Assembly: GCA_963731125.1 (NCBI GenBank)
Contig: CAVSVP010000013.1
Location: 248,001-312,000, forward strand
Direction of reading: 5' to 3'
Source of the DNA: CAVSVP01 sp963731125
GTDB taxonomy: Bacteria; Pseudomonadota; Gammaproteobacteria; Competibacterales; Competibacteraceae
Length of the DNA: 64,000 nucleotides
The first letter of the stretch is position 1, and each line of letters begins with the position of its first letter. The notes under the pieces were generated by a model. That model ran no database searches, was not told where the DNA came from, and worked only from the letters and a program-made list of their open reading frames with translations. A program made the translations under genes and the position numbers. Of the stretch, positions 1-10,629 are shown in pieces.

Positions 1-1
1 C

Positions 2-1027
2 ACCCACGGAGTATTCGGCTACGGAACTCCCGCAACCCCGTTAAGCGCTATTCTTTGCGAGCGTTTGGCCCGCCGTTATCACTGGCAAGTCACCCCGGAA
101 CAAATTCTGTATCTTCCAGGCTTGGTCTGTGGGCTTAACATTGTTTGCCGTGCCTTGGGACGACCCGGGGATGGGATCATCGTGCAGACTCCTGTTTATC
201 CTCCCTTTCTCGCAGCCCCTGTCCATCAAGAACGTATTCTCAACCCCGTACAGCTGGCCTTAACCCAGCGCGGCGACTACCTCTACTATGAAATCGACTA
301 TGCGGCTTTTATGTCGACCATTACGCAACAGACACGCTTATTCATTCTCTGTCATCCCCACAATCCAGTGGGCCGCGTCTTCACCTCCGATGAACTTGCA
401 CGACTGGGAGAAATTTGCATCGAGCGGGATCTTATTATCTGTTCGGATGAAATCCATTGCGATCTGCTGTTAGACGGCACCCAGCATCGACCCATGGCTT
501 CCTTGGCACCAGAGATAGCGGAACGCTGCATAACCTTAATGGCACCGAGTAAAACGTTCAATCTCGCCGGCCTGGGCATCAGTTTTGCTGTGGTGCAAAA
601 CCCTGCGTTGCGGCGGCTAATAAAGGCAGCAGCCGCCGATATCGTGCCGCATGTCAATATACTGGGCTTTGTGGCTGCGCTGGCTGCTTATCGAGATTGC
701 GAAGATTGGCTAAATGCCCTGCTTGCCTATTTGACTACCAATCGCAATATGTTGGTGGACTACATTCAGCACCAGTTACCGGGGGTTCGCACCACCTGTC
801 CGGAAGCCACTTACTTAGCCTGGCTTGATTGCCGGGAAGTTTCCACTATCAACACCCCACAACATTTTTTTTTGGAACACGCTAAGGTTGCGTTCAATGA
901 CGGGGCCACTTTCGGACCTGGGGGGGAAGGTTTTGTGCGCCTTAACTTTGGCTGTCCGCGAACGCTGCTGCTGCAAGGGCTGGAGCGACTGAAAACGGCA
1001 TTGACTCAGTTAACCGCTCGCCCGTAG
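2..1027 (+). CDS. PatB/MalY-type PLP aminotransferase (C-S lyase), 5' end outside window
   Basis: The reading frame is open from base 2, so the gene starts upstream of the window; a TTG at 65 is inside the protein. The N-terminal visible part has the GVFGYGTP stretch of fold-type I PLP enzymes of the PatB/MalY group, followed by YPPF, HPHNPVGR and SDEIHCDL. The motif SKTFNLAG around base 550 holds the expected PLP lysine. Family members cleave cystathionine or cysteine conjugates (beta C-S lyase) in the cytoplasm. The C-terminus is complete and its last 18 bases overlap the end of the convergent uup gene. The family is secure; the exact substrate is not. Confidence 0.85.
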   Translation, partial: THGVFGYGTPATPLSAILCERLARRYHWQVTPEQILYLPGLVCGLNIVCRALGRPGDGIIVQTPVYPPFLAAPVHQERILNPVQLALTQRGDYLYYEIDYAAFMSTITQQTRLFILCHPHNPVGRVFTSDELARLGEICIERDLIICSDEIHCDLLLDGTQHRPMASLAPEIAERCITLMAPSKTFNLAGLGISFAVVQNPALRRLIKAAAADIVPHVNILGFVAALAAYRDCEDWLNALLAYLTTNRNMLVDYIQHQLPGVRTTCPEATYLAWLDCREVSTINTPQHFFLEHAKVAFNDGATFGPGGEGFVRLNFGCPRTLLLQGLERLKTALTQLTARP

Positions 1028-2908
1028 TTTTTCTAACTCGTCCCAACGCTGATAAGCCATTTCAAGTTCTTGCTCCAGTCTCTTTAGCCGGTTCAGCAAT
1101 TGGCTCGCCGCCGCGGGATCACGACGATAAAAGTCAGGATGGCTGGTAGTTTCCTGTAACTCGTTCTGCTCTACTTCCAGCTGCTCGATGCGCTCAGGTA
1201 ATTGCGCAAGTTCCCGCTGCTCCTTATAACTAAGCTTTGCGGACCCACGGGATGAGCGCAGTTTAACCTCTCTTACTTTGGTTTCCGGCTTTGCTTTGGT
1301 CACCGGCTCAGTGGCCGGGCGCTGGCGCAGCCAATCGCTGTACCCCCCCACGTATTCGCGTACCCGTCCTTCGCCCTCAAAAACCAGACAACTGGTGACC
1401 ACGTTATCCAAAAAGGCTCTATCGTGACTGACCAGAAGCAGTGTACCCGTATAGTCCATCAGCAGTTCCTCCAACAGTTCCAGGGTCTCCATATCCAGAT
1501 CATTGGTAGGCTCATCCAACACGAGCAAATTAGCCGGTTGACTAAACAGCCGGGCTAATAAAACACGATTACGCTCACCGCCGGACAACGACTTTACTGG
1601 ACCGCGCGCCCGCTCCGGGGTAAATAAAAAATCTCCTAGGTAGCTAATAATATGACGGTTTTTTCCATTTATCGTAATCATCTCCCGCCCCTCGGCCACA
1701 TTGTCCAGCACTGACTTATCCGGTTCCAGCGGCTCCCGCAGCTGATCAAAATAAGCCACCCGCACCTGGGTACCTAATCGCACCCTACCCGCCTGGGGAA
1801 TAAGCCGACCAAGCAGCAGGTTCAATAACGTTGTTTTACCAGAACCGTTAGGGCCAATAAAGCCGATCCGGTCACCGCGCAAGATACGCACCGAGAAATT
1901 TTTAATAAGCCGCGTTTCCTGCCAGCTGTACTGGAGTTTTTCTGCCTCAACGACCAACTGTCCCGAAAGTCCGGCATCATTCCACTGCAGACGTGCACTG
2001 CCTAACTGCTCCCGCCGCTGCCGACGCTTATCGCGCAACACCTTGAGGGCCCGCACCCGACCTTCATTACGCGTACGGCGGGCTTTAATGCCTTGCCGTA
2101 TCCAGACTTCTTCTTGGGCGAGTTGTTTATCGAATTTAGCATGATGACGCTCTTCTACCTCTAATGCTGCGGCTTTTTTCTCCAGGTAGTGATCATAGTC
2201 GCCGGGCCAGGAACTCAGCTGACCCCGATCGAGTTCTATAATGCGGGTCGCCAGGCGCCTCAGGAGGGCACGATCGTGAGTGACAAAAAGCAAACCGCCC
2301 CGGTAGTTCAATAGCTGCTCTTCCAGCCATTGGATGGCCTCAACGTCTAAATGGTTGGTAGGCTCATCCAGCAGCAGCAGCTCGGGATTGCTTACCAACG
2401 CCCGACCAAGAATTGCCCGCCGCCGCCAACCTCCAGAAAGTGCTCCCAGCTTAGCATCCGCTGGCAGCTGCAGACGGGTCAGCGTCGTTTCTACCCGCTG
2501 GGTCAGGTTCCAGCCATCCTGCGCTTCCAACTCCTGCTGCAGCTGTTCAATGCGCTTAAGTTTGGCCGGTGAGGCACTCCGTGTCAGTTGCATCGCAGTA
2601 TCATGGTACTGGGTCAATAATTTGCCTAGGGGCTGCAACCCACCGGCCACGATTTCAAACACCGTGGCATCCCTGTCCGCCGGCAACCCTTGAGACAGTA
2701 GGGCAACCCGCAGGCCGGGTTGACGCCACACGTCGCCGGTATCCGGTTGTAGCTCGTCAGCGATAATACCGAGCAGAGTCGACTTACCAACGCCATTGCG
2801 ACCGATAAGACAAACCCGCTCGCCGGCGGTGATTTGCAAATGGCTGCTATCCAGCAGCGTGTTCTGGCCAAAAGCAATGGAGACATTAGTCAGACTAACC
2901 AATGACAT
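1010..2908 (-). CDS. uup: ABC-F family ATPase Uup
   Basis: The protein has 632 residues and two ABC ATPase domains without membrane segments, as in ABC-F proteins. Walker A motifs are GRNGVGKST near residue 37 and GPNGSGKTT near residue 352. Signature motifs are LSGGWRRR and LSGGERNR, and Walker B motifs LLLLDEPTNHLD and LLVLDEPTNDLD. A charged linker lies between the domains. The last ~90 residues form a coiled coil (LPERIEQLEVEQNELQET), which is the DNA-binding extension typical of Uup rather than EttA. Uup is linked to ribosome and DNA-branch processing. It is convergent with the aminotransferase gene. Confidence 0.9.
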   Translation of the reverse strand: MSLVSLTNVSIAFGQNTLLDSSHLQITAGERVCLIGRNGVGKSTLLGIIADELQPDTGDVWRQPGLRVALLSQGLPADRDATVFEIVAGGLQPLGKLLTQYHDTAMQLTRSASPAKLKRIEQLQQELEAQDGWNLTQRVETTLTRLQLPADAKLGALSGGWRRRAILGRALVSNPELLLLDEPTNHLDVEAIQWLEEQLLNYRGGLLFVTHDRALLRRLATRIIELDRGQLSSWPGDYDHYLEKKAAALEVEERHHAKFDKQLAQEEVWIRQGIKARRTRNEGRVRALKVLRDKRRQRREQLGSARLQWNDAGLSGQLVVEAEKLQYSWQETRLIKNFSVRILRGDRIGFIGPNGSGKTTLLNLLLGRLIPQAGRVRLGTQVRVAYFDQLREPLEPDKSVLDNVAEGREMITINGKNRHIISYLGDFLFTPERARGPVKSLSGGERNRVLLARLFSQPANLLVLDEPTNDLDMETLELLEELLMDYTGTLLLVSHDRAFLDNVVTSCLVFEGEGRVREYVGGYSDWLRQRPATEPVTKAKPETKVREVKLRSSRGSAKLSYKEQRELAQLPERIEQLEVEQNELQETTSHPDFYRRDPAAASQLLNRLKRLEQELEMAYQRWDELEKLRASG

Positions 2909-2963
2909 AGCAAAACCAAAGAGTATAGCAAGATAGAATCATTTTTAAACGCATGTGCAGTGC

Positions 2964-4757
2964 TCAATCCAGCGGCCAAAACCATGGGATTATCGCTGTC
3001 GCCGCTAACCACAACAGCAGATTCAGAGGAACGCCGATCTTGAGAAAATCGGTAAACCGATAACCGCCCGCATTATAGACGAAGGTATTGGTTTGATAAC
3101 CGATCGGTGTTGCAAAGCTTGCACTGGCGGCAAACATTACAGCCACAGCAAACGGCCTTGGGTCAACCCCCAGCTGCTGGGCGAGTCCGATGGCAATCGG
3201 AGTCAGCAAAATGGCTGTAGCATTATTACTGACCAATTCGGTTAATAGCGAGGTTAATAGATAGACGACGGACAGCACAACGAGTGGACCGAAACCGGCT
3301 ACCAAATGGGTAATAGACTCGACGATCAGCATGGCAGCTCCGGTTTTTTCCATAGCGCTGCCTAAGGCCAGCATGGCAAAAATCAGCATCAAAATTCGCC
3401 ATTCGATGGCTTCATAAGCTTCGTCAGCACTTAGGCAACCCAGGGCGACTACGGCGGTTGCCGCAATCAGCGCAAGTGCAGCGATTGACATCAGACCAAG
3501 GGCGGCACATCCCATCACTAATAGAATGGCTGCAATAGCGATCGGTGCTTTGTCGCGGCGCAGCGGCTTTTCCTGAGGTTCAGTAAGATTCACCAATATA
3601 CGGCGGGTAAATAGCCGCTTAAGTCCTTCAGGCGGACCTTCAAGCAACAAGGTATCACCGAAAGCCAGCTCAACATCGTTGAAATTACCTCTCAGATTTT
3701 CGTTCTGGCGATGAATGGCAAGAATATAAACTCCGTAGCGGCGACGCAGATTAAGATCGGCAATGCGTTGCCCCAGTAGCCGCGAACGCGGACCAACAAT
3801 ACCTTCCATCACGGTGGCTGTGCGGGTTATAATGGGTTCGAGCGCTGATTTGACCTTCGGGTCAAGAGCGATGCTGTTGACTTTAAGAAGCCCCATGATT
3901 TCACCCGCACTGGTTCCCAACACCAGCCGATCGCCAGCTTCTAACGTTAGACGGTCCAGCTGATAACGCAGCGAAATGTCATTACGAATCACATCCATCA
4001 CCTGTGCGTTACGCCCCTTGGTCACACCAGCTCCACCTAATGTCTTGCCGATTAGCGGCGAGTCGTGAGGCACCAAAACCTCGGCAAGAAATTGGCGTTT
4101 CGGCCGGTCGGCCAGCACGTTGGTCAGCGTGGCGCGGTCCGGCAGGGCTCGGTAACCGATGAGGACTAACATATAGAGCGTGCCGATCAAACCCAGCAGT
4201 GTGCCGGGAATAGTGATTTCAAACATTCCAAAAGACGCCAGTCCCTGCTCGCGGGCAACCCCATCCACCAGAATATTGGTCGACGTTCCAATCAGAGTAC
4301 AGGTCCCACCAAAGATGCTGGCAAACGATAACGGCATCAGCAACTGGGATGGCGCCAGCTTAAGCGTATGCGCTAGGGTTATCACAACGGGGGTAAGAAT
4401 GACTACAACAGGAGTATTATTGATAAAAGCCGAAACCACCATGACTCCCAACATAAGAACAACAATGGCCCGCCGCGGCGAGTGACTCGCCACTCGCGAA
4501 ACTCCCTGACCTATAGCCTCAATAATGCCTGTGCGCTCCAAAGCAGCGCTTAAGACAAACATGCAGCCGACGGTAACTGGAGCGTTGTTACTGAATACCT
4601 CCAGGACTTCTGCAGCAGTGAGAGTCCCCATGATTAACAATAAGGCCACGGCGGACAACGCTGCCACTTCGGGAGGTGTACGCTCTCGAACGAAAGCCAC
4701 AAAGACTGCTGCAATGAGCACAAGGACAATGATGGTTTGCACAGTTTCCCAGCTCAT
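2964..4757 (-). CDS. SLC13-type permease with two TrkA-C domains
   Basis: This 597-residue inner-membrane protein has the layout of the CitT/SLC13 (DASS) group with an internal cytosolic insert. About six hydrophobic segments come first, including the inverted-repeat motifs FINNTPVVVILTPVV and GTSTNILVDG. Residues ~205-390 form two TrkA-C (RCK_C) modules, seen as repeated LIGKTLGGAG... and LLGQRIADLNLRRRYG... units. A second bundle of hydrophobic segments has the matching SNNATAILLTPIA and TPIGYQTNTFVYNAG motifs. Relatives carry sulfate, dicarboxylates or other anions with sodium. The substrate cannot be told here. It lies 55 bp upstream of uup on the same strand. Confidence 0.85.
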   Translation of the reverse strand: MSWETVQTIIVLVLIAAVFVAFVRERTPPEVAALSAVALLLIMGTLTAAEVLEVFSNNAPVTVGCMFVLSAALERTGIIEAIGQGVSRVASHSPRRAIVVLMLGVMVVSAFINNTPVVVILTPVVITLAHTLKLAPSQLLMPLSFASIFGGTCTLIGTSTNILVDGVAREQGLASFGMFEITIPGTLLGLIGTLYMLVLIGYRALPDRATLTNVLADRPKRQFLAEVLVPHDSPLIGKTLGGAGVTKGRNAQVMDVIRNDISLRYQLDRLTLEAGDRLVLGTSAGEIMGLLKVNSIALDPKVKSALEPIITRTATVMEGIVGPRSRLLGQRIADLNLRRRYGVYILAIHRQNENLRGNFNDVELAFGDTLLLEGPPEGLKRLFTRRILVNLTEPQEKPLRRDKAPIAIAAILLVMGCAALGLMSIAALALIAATAVVALGCLSADEAYEAIEWRILMLIFAMLALGSAMEKTGAAMLIVESITHLVAGFGPLVVLSVVYLLTSLLTELVSNNATAILLTPIAIGLAQQLGVDPRPFAVAVMFAASASFATPIGYQTNTFVYNAGGYRFTDFLKIGVPLNLLLWLAATAIIPWFWPLD

Positions 4758-4855
4758 GGAGAGGCTATCCTCTGGCAGCCGTCATCGCGTTTTTTGACGT
4801 CGTCCAAATCTGAACGAAACCGCATTCTTCCAGACTATTCCAGTACTACTGGGAG

Positions 4856-7800
4856 TTAAGAGCGACGTACCAGCAGCGCCACAGGAAAATAGCGTAACAC
4901 GTCGGCAAGCATAACAGTGGCTACTGCTTCGCCGCCTTGGGGCGTCATTATCTCTTGGGTCAGGATATTCACATAAGACGCGTTCCTACTCTCAGGCAGT
5001 TCCAGAAAAGTATCCTTCCACACTGACTTGCCCAGCGGCTGCTCTCGGTCTTGACCCTCTACCAACCCGACGTACAGGCGCGGTACCACCACGAGTGCTT
5101 GCTGATCCTCATAGCGTCTGGCAAAGGCACAGACATGATCACCCTTAGTACCTCCTACCGGCAGAGGCAGATAATCGCCCTCTCGAAACAATTCCGGGCG
5201 CTCCCGACGCAGCGCTAGCGTCTTCCAGGTTATATAGAGCTTAACGCGACCATCTTCCAGCGTGTCTAACAGATCACGCACCCGCGGTGCCACTTCCTCA
5301 TCCGGCACGTTCACTAAACCTTGCAGATCCCGCAATAGCGCTTCCCGATGGCTATAATCTACGGGACGCCGATTGTCGGGATCGACTAAACTGAAATCCC
5401 AGATTTCGTTACCCTGGTAAATATCAGGCACACCGGGAGAGGTTAATTTGAGCAAGGTTTGCGAAAGACTATTCAATAAGCCGAAATGAGCAATTCGCTG
5501 CTGAAACGGCAAAAACTCTTCAAGAAACCGATTTTTTTCCGAATCCAACAGCTTATCAACGAATTCCACCACCGCCCTGTGATATTCCTCGTTTGGTTTG
5601 GTCCAACTGCTATGGGCTTTGGCTTCTTTCACCGCTTTTAACATATAGTTCGCAATGCGCTCTCGAAAATTCTCATAACCTGCCGCATCCAGCGTCTCCA
5701 GCGGGCAAGCCCCAAGTAGGATCTGGTAGAGCAAATACTCATCGTTAGCCGAAGGGGCGAGTTCGTTATCCACTAAACGCTTTTTGTTTCTATTGATACG
5801 GCTCCAGCGCTTGAGTTGTCTATCCCATTCTTCCGGAAATTCAGAAAGGACATTAATACGTGCACGGACATCCTCCGAGCGTTTGCTGTCATGGGTAGAA
5901 GTCGACAACATGGCATAAGGCCATTGCCGAACGCGCTCCTGATTCACCAGATGATACCCGCTTACCGAAACGGCAAAGCGCCGCGGATCACCGCCTACCT
6001 CATTCAGGGAAACCAAGCGGTTATATTGATAAAAAGCAGTATCCTCCAGGCCTTTGGCCATCAGAGGTCCCGTATACTGCTGGAACTTCATGGCAAAGGC
6101 GGTCACCAGTTCCTGGAAAGCTTCCGGTTTACCTTTCGCCTGTTCGGTCAGTAATACTCCGCGAACAAATTCAAAGATCGTATCGTCCGCCGCCTGACTA
6201 CGCTTTTTTGCCACTGACACAGCCCAGTCGATATACCGTTTATCTTCCTCGGAGACGTGCTCAGGAGTAATGTAGGTACGATAGACTGGAAAACAGGCGA
6301 CTATCTCTTCTAGAGCATTTCTGAGGCCATTCAACGTAAAATCTCGAGTCCGCCGATCGGCTTGGGCAATGCGACAGAGCTGGTTGGCCAAGACATTGAG
6401 CTCGCTTGCCAAGGCCAATTCGATAATCAGTTTCTTGCACCGATAGAGCATTTCCTCAAAGTCAATATGATTGCCAATAAACTCATCATAGGTTCGCTGT
6501 AAAGACTCCTCGGCGTCAGCTTTGATTAACAGCGCAGTGACGAGATTGGCAAACTCATAACCGGTCGTGCCATGTACTGGCCAGTCTTCAGGTAAACGCT
6601 CATAGCTTTCCAGAATTTTCTCTACGACGACGTAGAGTGATCTTTCCTCCTCGGCCACAGCGGTGTCTTGAACACCTGCGGGAGTAACCAAGAGTCTTTG
6701 CAGGCGCTGAAAGTACTGCTTCGGGTTGTAAAGGCCATCAGGATGGTCAATGCGCAGGCCATCCAGCTTCCCCTCCGCCAGTAATTCTCCAACTAGGCTA
6801 TGGGTTTCTCGAAATACCGTCTCATCCTCCATGCGCAGGCCGGCTAGGTCATTGATATCGAAAAAGCGCCGGTAGTTAATGTCGTCTGCAGCAACCCGCC
6901 AAAAGGACAACAGATACGCTTGTGCTTCTAATAAGGCATGCAGCGCATCAAAGCTTTGCGGCTCCCCAGGCGTACCGTTAAAAAACCGCAGCTTCTCCTC
7001 AACAAACCAGGCAATATCGGGAGAATTCCTACAGAGTTCGGCCAAATGGCGTTTGTGAATTTCCTTGTCGCGATTACGCTCGTGCTGTTTTTCCGGCTTT
7101 GTTTCCCTACATTCGGGTAAATGTTCAAACGCCGTAACCAGGCTTTGGTACTCCAAAAGTTGCGGATTTTCAGAACCTAAACGGGCTTCTAATTGTTCAA
7201 TGTGATGACGTAGAATCCGAGGATATTCGCGCGGATCAATAGGAAAGCTATGTTCGTAGTACTGGACGCGGAAGGCTCCCGCCTCTTTATCCAACACCAG
7301 CTGTAGCTCACCGTTTTCCAACACTAATCCGTAATGATTTCCTAAGACAGGCAACAGAACCTTACCGCGCAGTTCTTCTTTGAAAGGCTGCCAGTCGATG
7401 TCAAAAAATGGTGCATGTACCGCGGCCGGTCCATTTTCCAGTACATCCAGCCACCAAGCGTTGTCACTGCCCATCACGCCCATATGGTTTGGCACCACAT
7501 CGAGAATCTGCCCTATACCGTGGTGCCTTAAGGATTCGCTAAGGACCTCGAAATCTTCGCGACTGCCAATCTCGGAATTTAGGGCATGGTGATCGATAAT
7601 GTCATAGCCGTGGGTGCTGCCGGAACGGGCACGCAGGTAAGGCGAAGCGTAACAGTGGCTGATACCCAGCATCTGCAGATAAGGCACGATAGCCGTCGCC
7701 CGAGCAAAGGTAAATCCGCCATGAAACTGCAAGCGATAGGTAGAAGCCGGAATCCGGACCCGTTTCAGGGCTTGCACCGGCGTCGCCACCCGCACCGGGC

Positions 7801-10003
7801 GCTCCGGAACACCACGCTCGCGGCGCAAGACCTCTGCCAACGCCTGCCACCGCGGATCACTCGGCCAATCCTCCAAATTCAGGGGAAGCTTATGCCGCCA
7901 GTTGGCATACTGTTCTAGCGTACCGCCGGGCAGATTGGCTTGCTCGATTTGTCCAAAGACATCTTCCATCTGTACCATGAGTATCTGAGCCGGCGAGCGT
8001 GCCAGATACAGATGGATGGCGCGGGTCAGCTCCGGGGTCATCTCGGGCATCGAGATGGCATGGACATCAATTCCTGCAGGCAATAGACCCTCTCGCTCCA
8101 GGGCCACGCGCAGCCGGGCGCGATCTTGCGCACGCTCAATGATCCGCGCATCACGAAACTCAAGCGAAGGAAATAGCTTAAGCTCATCACGCAGCATGAG
8201 GTCATTACCTTGCCAATAGCCGTTCAGTGTAGGCAGGTCATGGGTACTCACCGCTACCAGCGCCTGCCTAGGATAATCGGCCGGCGAGTTAAAATCACCG
8301 TCAGGCTTTTTTTCGAAATAAAACAAACAATGAGAAAGCACACCTGAGGAAGCCAGAACCTTCCGCATACCCTCCGGCACTGTCCCTAAATCCTCGCCGA
8401 TGACTAAACACTGGTTCCTCTGGCTCTCCAGGGCCACAATGCTTAACAGATCTTCAAAGGGATAGGTGACATAGGTGCCTTCCGTTGGAGTCATGCCGGA
8501 CGGCACCCAGAACAACCGCAGCAAACCCATGACATGATCAATACGTAAGGCCCCAGCGTGGCGCATGTTCTTACGCAGCATCTGGATAAACGGCCGATAA
8601 GCCACCTCGGCGAAACGCAACGGGTTTAAGGGTGGTAAACCCCAATTCTGCCCCTGCACGTTAAAGTCATCCGGCGGCGCTCCAATGCCGACATTAGCGG
8701 CATATAGAGCTTGATTAGCCCAGACCTCCGCGCCACCCCGATCGGCACTTACCGCCAAATCCTGATAAAACCCAATGCCCAGCCCTAGTTCCAAAGAACG
8801 TTTACCTAATGCTTCCAGCTGCTGCGCTACCTGCCATTGCAAATACTCATAAAATTCCACTCGCTCTGCATAAGCACTAGCAAAAGCCGCAACTCGTAAT
8901 GACGTCGGATCTCGATAGGGCTCGGGCCATACCGGCCACCCCCAAACAGTACTATCTTCCCGATGAAAATGTTCCTGCAAAGCCTCGAACAGTGCCTGCT
9001 GACGCAGTGCCTCGCCCTCCGCCGCTTGAAAGTCGCTAAACTGCCTGCTCCGCGGACTGTCGGTGCGCAAATGGTGGTCTCGAAAGTGGCGGTATAAGCG
9101 CTCCAGAATGCTAAACTTCACCTCGGCCACCGCCGCATAATCTACCAGTTCGCTAGCCCGTAGCGCACGCAGACGGGCTTGAAACTGGGGCTCATTGACA
9201 GCCTCTTGGGCAGCCGCACAGTCCGCAAACTCGGCTATAGCTTCCACATCCAGATACAGGACATTGAAAAACAAACGGCTGGAAGGATTATACGGACTGG
9301 CGTTGCCAGGATCGTGAGGAAATAAGGCATGCAGAGGGTTCACTCCGACAATGGCGGCACCTAATGCCGCCGCCTCTTCCAGGACAACTTTTAGGTCACT
9401 TAAATCTCCTATGCCCCAGTTGCGCTGGGAACGCAGCGCATAAAGCTGCAGCGCGGGCCCCCAGACCCGCTCGGCATCGGCAAGAATGGTCGGTTGATAA
9501 CAGCGGTCGGGAGCCATGATCAGGCTCATAACGGCTAGCGATTGCCCCTCGACAGACACCTCAAAGCGGTGGTAACCGAGATCAGGCATGACGGGCAACG
9601 AATACTCGTAGCGACGTATTCCGCTATGTTTATCATTTTCCAGAACTGGGAGATCACATGGGCGAAAACGTCCACTATGCGTCTCACCGCTTTCTAACAC
9701 CAAGGTCCAGGTCAACGCCGTCTGCGCATGGTTATCGGCTATATTGAGCTGAATTCTCAGATTCCCCTCTGTCTGTCGCAGGACCAGAACCGGCGGTAAC
9801 AACCGTTGCCACAAATATCTTTCGCAATTCTCCAGAACCTGCTGAAGCTCGGTCGTTTCGTCCAACGTCAATCCCATGGCCGTCAGTAGTTTCCGCTTGA
9901 TATCCACCGAAGCCGTATGACACTCACCCCAAATATCCGTGTATTCGGAGGTGATGCCGAACAGCATACAGAGTCGGTCCAAGGCTGATTGGTCCGCAGT
10001 CAT
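4856..10003 (-). CDS. malQ/treY: Fused 4-alpha-glucanotransferase / maltooligosyltrehalose synthase
   Basis: One 1715-residue frame carries two GH enzymes normally made separately. Residues ~1-740 are MalQ (GH77): NWGIGDLSDL, NPLHALFPHDPGNASPYNPSS, the 250s-loop region QGQNWGLPPLNP, the nucleophile motif RIDHVMG near residue 488, EDLGTVPEGMR and STHDLPTLNGYW. From ~residue 752 the sequence restarts as TreY (GH13): PASTYRLQFHGGFTF, GISHCYASPYLRARSGSTHGYD, GLRIDHPDGLYNP near 1086 and STHDSKRSEDVRAR. MalQ remodels maltodextrins; TreY turns the reducing end into a trehalose linkage, which TreZ then releases. No treZ is in the window. No stop or frameshift was seen between the halves. A 626-bp upstream gap probably holds the promoter. 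Confidence 0.92.
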   Translation of the reverse strand: MTADQSALDRLCMLFGITSEYTDIWGECHTASVDIKRKLLTAMGLTLDETTELQQVLENCERYLWQRLLPPVLVLRQTEGNLRIQLNIADNHAQTALTWTLVLESGETHSGRFRPCDLPVLENDKHSGIRRYEYSLPVMPDLGYHRFEVSVEGQSLAVMSLIMAPDRCYQPTILADAERVWGPALQLYALRSQRNWGIGDLSDLKVVLEEAAALGAAIVGVNPLHALFPHDPGNASPYNPSSRLFFNVLYLDVEAIAEFADCAAAQEAVNEPQFQARLRALRASELVDYAAVAEVKFSILERLYRHFRDHHLRTDSPRSRQFSDFQAAEGEALRQQALFEALQEHFHREDSTVWGWPVWPEPYRDPTSLRVAAFASAYAERVEFYEYLQWQVAQQLEALGKRSLELGLGIGFYQDLAVSADRGGAEVWANQALYAANVGIGAPPDDFNVQGQNWGLPPLNPLRFAEVAYRPFIQMLRKNMRHAGALRIDHVMGLLRLFWVPSGMTPTEGTYVTYPFEDLLSIVALESQRNQCLVIGEDLGTVPEGMRKVLASSGVLSHCLFYFEKKPDGDFNSPADYPRQALVAVSTHDLPTLNGYWQGNDLMLRDELKLFPSLEFRDARIIERAQDRARLRVALEREGLLPAGIDVHAISMPEMTPELTRAIHLYLARSPAQILMVQMEDVFGQIEQANLPGGTLEQYANWRHKLPLNLEDWPSDPRWQALAEVLRRERGVPERPVRVATPVQALKRVRIPASTYRLQFHGGFTFARATAIVPYLQMLGISHCYASPYLRARSGSTHGYDIIDHHALNSEIGSREDFEVLSESLRHHGIGQILDVVPNHMGVMGSDNAWWLDVLENGPAAVHAPFFDIDWQPFKEELRGKVLLPVLGNHYGLVLENGELQLVLDKEAGAFRVQYYEHSFPIDPREYPRILRHHIEQLEARLGSENPQLLEYQSLVTAFEHLPECRETKPEKQHERNRDKEIHKRHLAELCRNSPDIAWFVEEKLRFFNGTPGEPQSFDALHALLEAQAYLLSFWRVAADDINYRRFFDINDLAGLRMEDETVFRETHSLVGELLAEGKLDGLRIDHPDGLYNPKQYFQRLQRLLVTPAGVQDTAVAEEERSLYVVVEKILESYERLPEDWPVHGTTGYEFANLVTALLIKADAEESLQRTYDEFIGNHIDFEEMLYRCKKLIIELALASELNVLANQLCRIAQADRRTRDFTLNGLRNALEEIVACFPVYRTYITPEHVSEEDKRYIDWAVSVAKKRSQAADDTIFEFVRGVLLTEQAKGKPEAFQELVTAFAMKFQQYTGPLMAKGLEDTAFYQYNRLVSLNEVGGDPRRFAVSVSGYHLVNQERVRQWPYAMLSTSTHDSKRSEDVRARINVLSEFPEEWDRQLKRWSRINRNKKRLVDNELAPSANDEYLLYQILLGACPLETLDAAGYENFRERIANYMLKAVKEAKAHSSWTKPNEEYHRAVVEFVDKLLDSEKNRFLEEFLPFQQRIAHFGLLNSLSQTLLKLTSPGVPDIYQGNEIWDFSLVDPDNRRPVDYSHREALLRDLQGLVNVPDEEVAPRVRDLLDTLEDGRVKLYITWKTLALRRERPELFREGDYLPLPVGGTKGDHVCAFARRYEDQQALVVVPRLYVGLVEGQDREQPLGKSVWKDTFLELPESRNASYVNILTQEIMTPQGGEAVATVMLADVLRYFPVALLVRRS

Positions 10004-10629
10004 TGGCTTTCCCCTTTATTATGATAAAGATTGACGGTTGGCAATCCAGAGTATGATATCTGCTTATATTAGGCGTTGGATCGGGAGAATGAGACTATTG
10101 ACAGGGGGTGCATAAATAGAAAAGCGCTTGCTTTTGAGCGAGATTATCACCACCTTACTTTAAAATCGCGAAGTCAGCAATGAAAAGCTCTTCAACTGCA
10201 AGGACAACTCACTGTCTCCAAATGATAAAATTCCTATCCTTTAGGGCAATTGCGCTGTATAAATTCCATTTATAAATCATAAGCTTAAGTGCAACTTTTT
10301 TGATAATTAATCTCAAACACAGCGTAATTGATTGATTTACAGATATTTTTTAAAAGTCAAATACGATTGCCCTATTCTTAATCCTGATCATCCATCGATA
10401 ATATGCTTACTTTTTGATAGCATTAAAAAGATTTGTAAGGCTTGATGATTCAATCCACGTACAGCTTACGTTGTGAACCTAAGTTCAGTAAGCCTTTGCC
10501 ATACCGGCAAGCCGATTTATGCCTGCACTACTGCCTAAAACCGGGTGGGAATGTGCCCATACAATCCAGTGGATCCAATAATTGCATCCGTTAACATACA
10601 AGCTGTCGCCTATTGCGCGATTATCATTG
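10004..10629. other. Intergenic region, no gene recognised
   Basis: A long AT-rich gap lies between the divergent fusion gene and the coiled-coil gene. I saw no convincing coding frame, RNA gene or IS end. It must hold both promoters, but I could not single out boxes with confidence. Confidence 0.5.
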
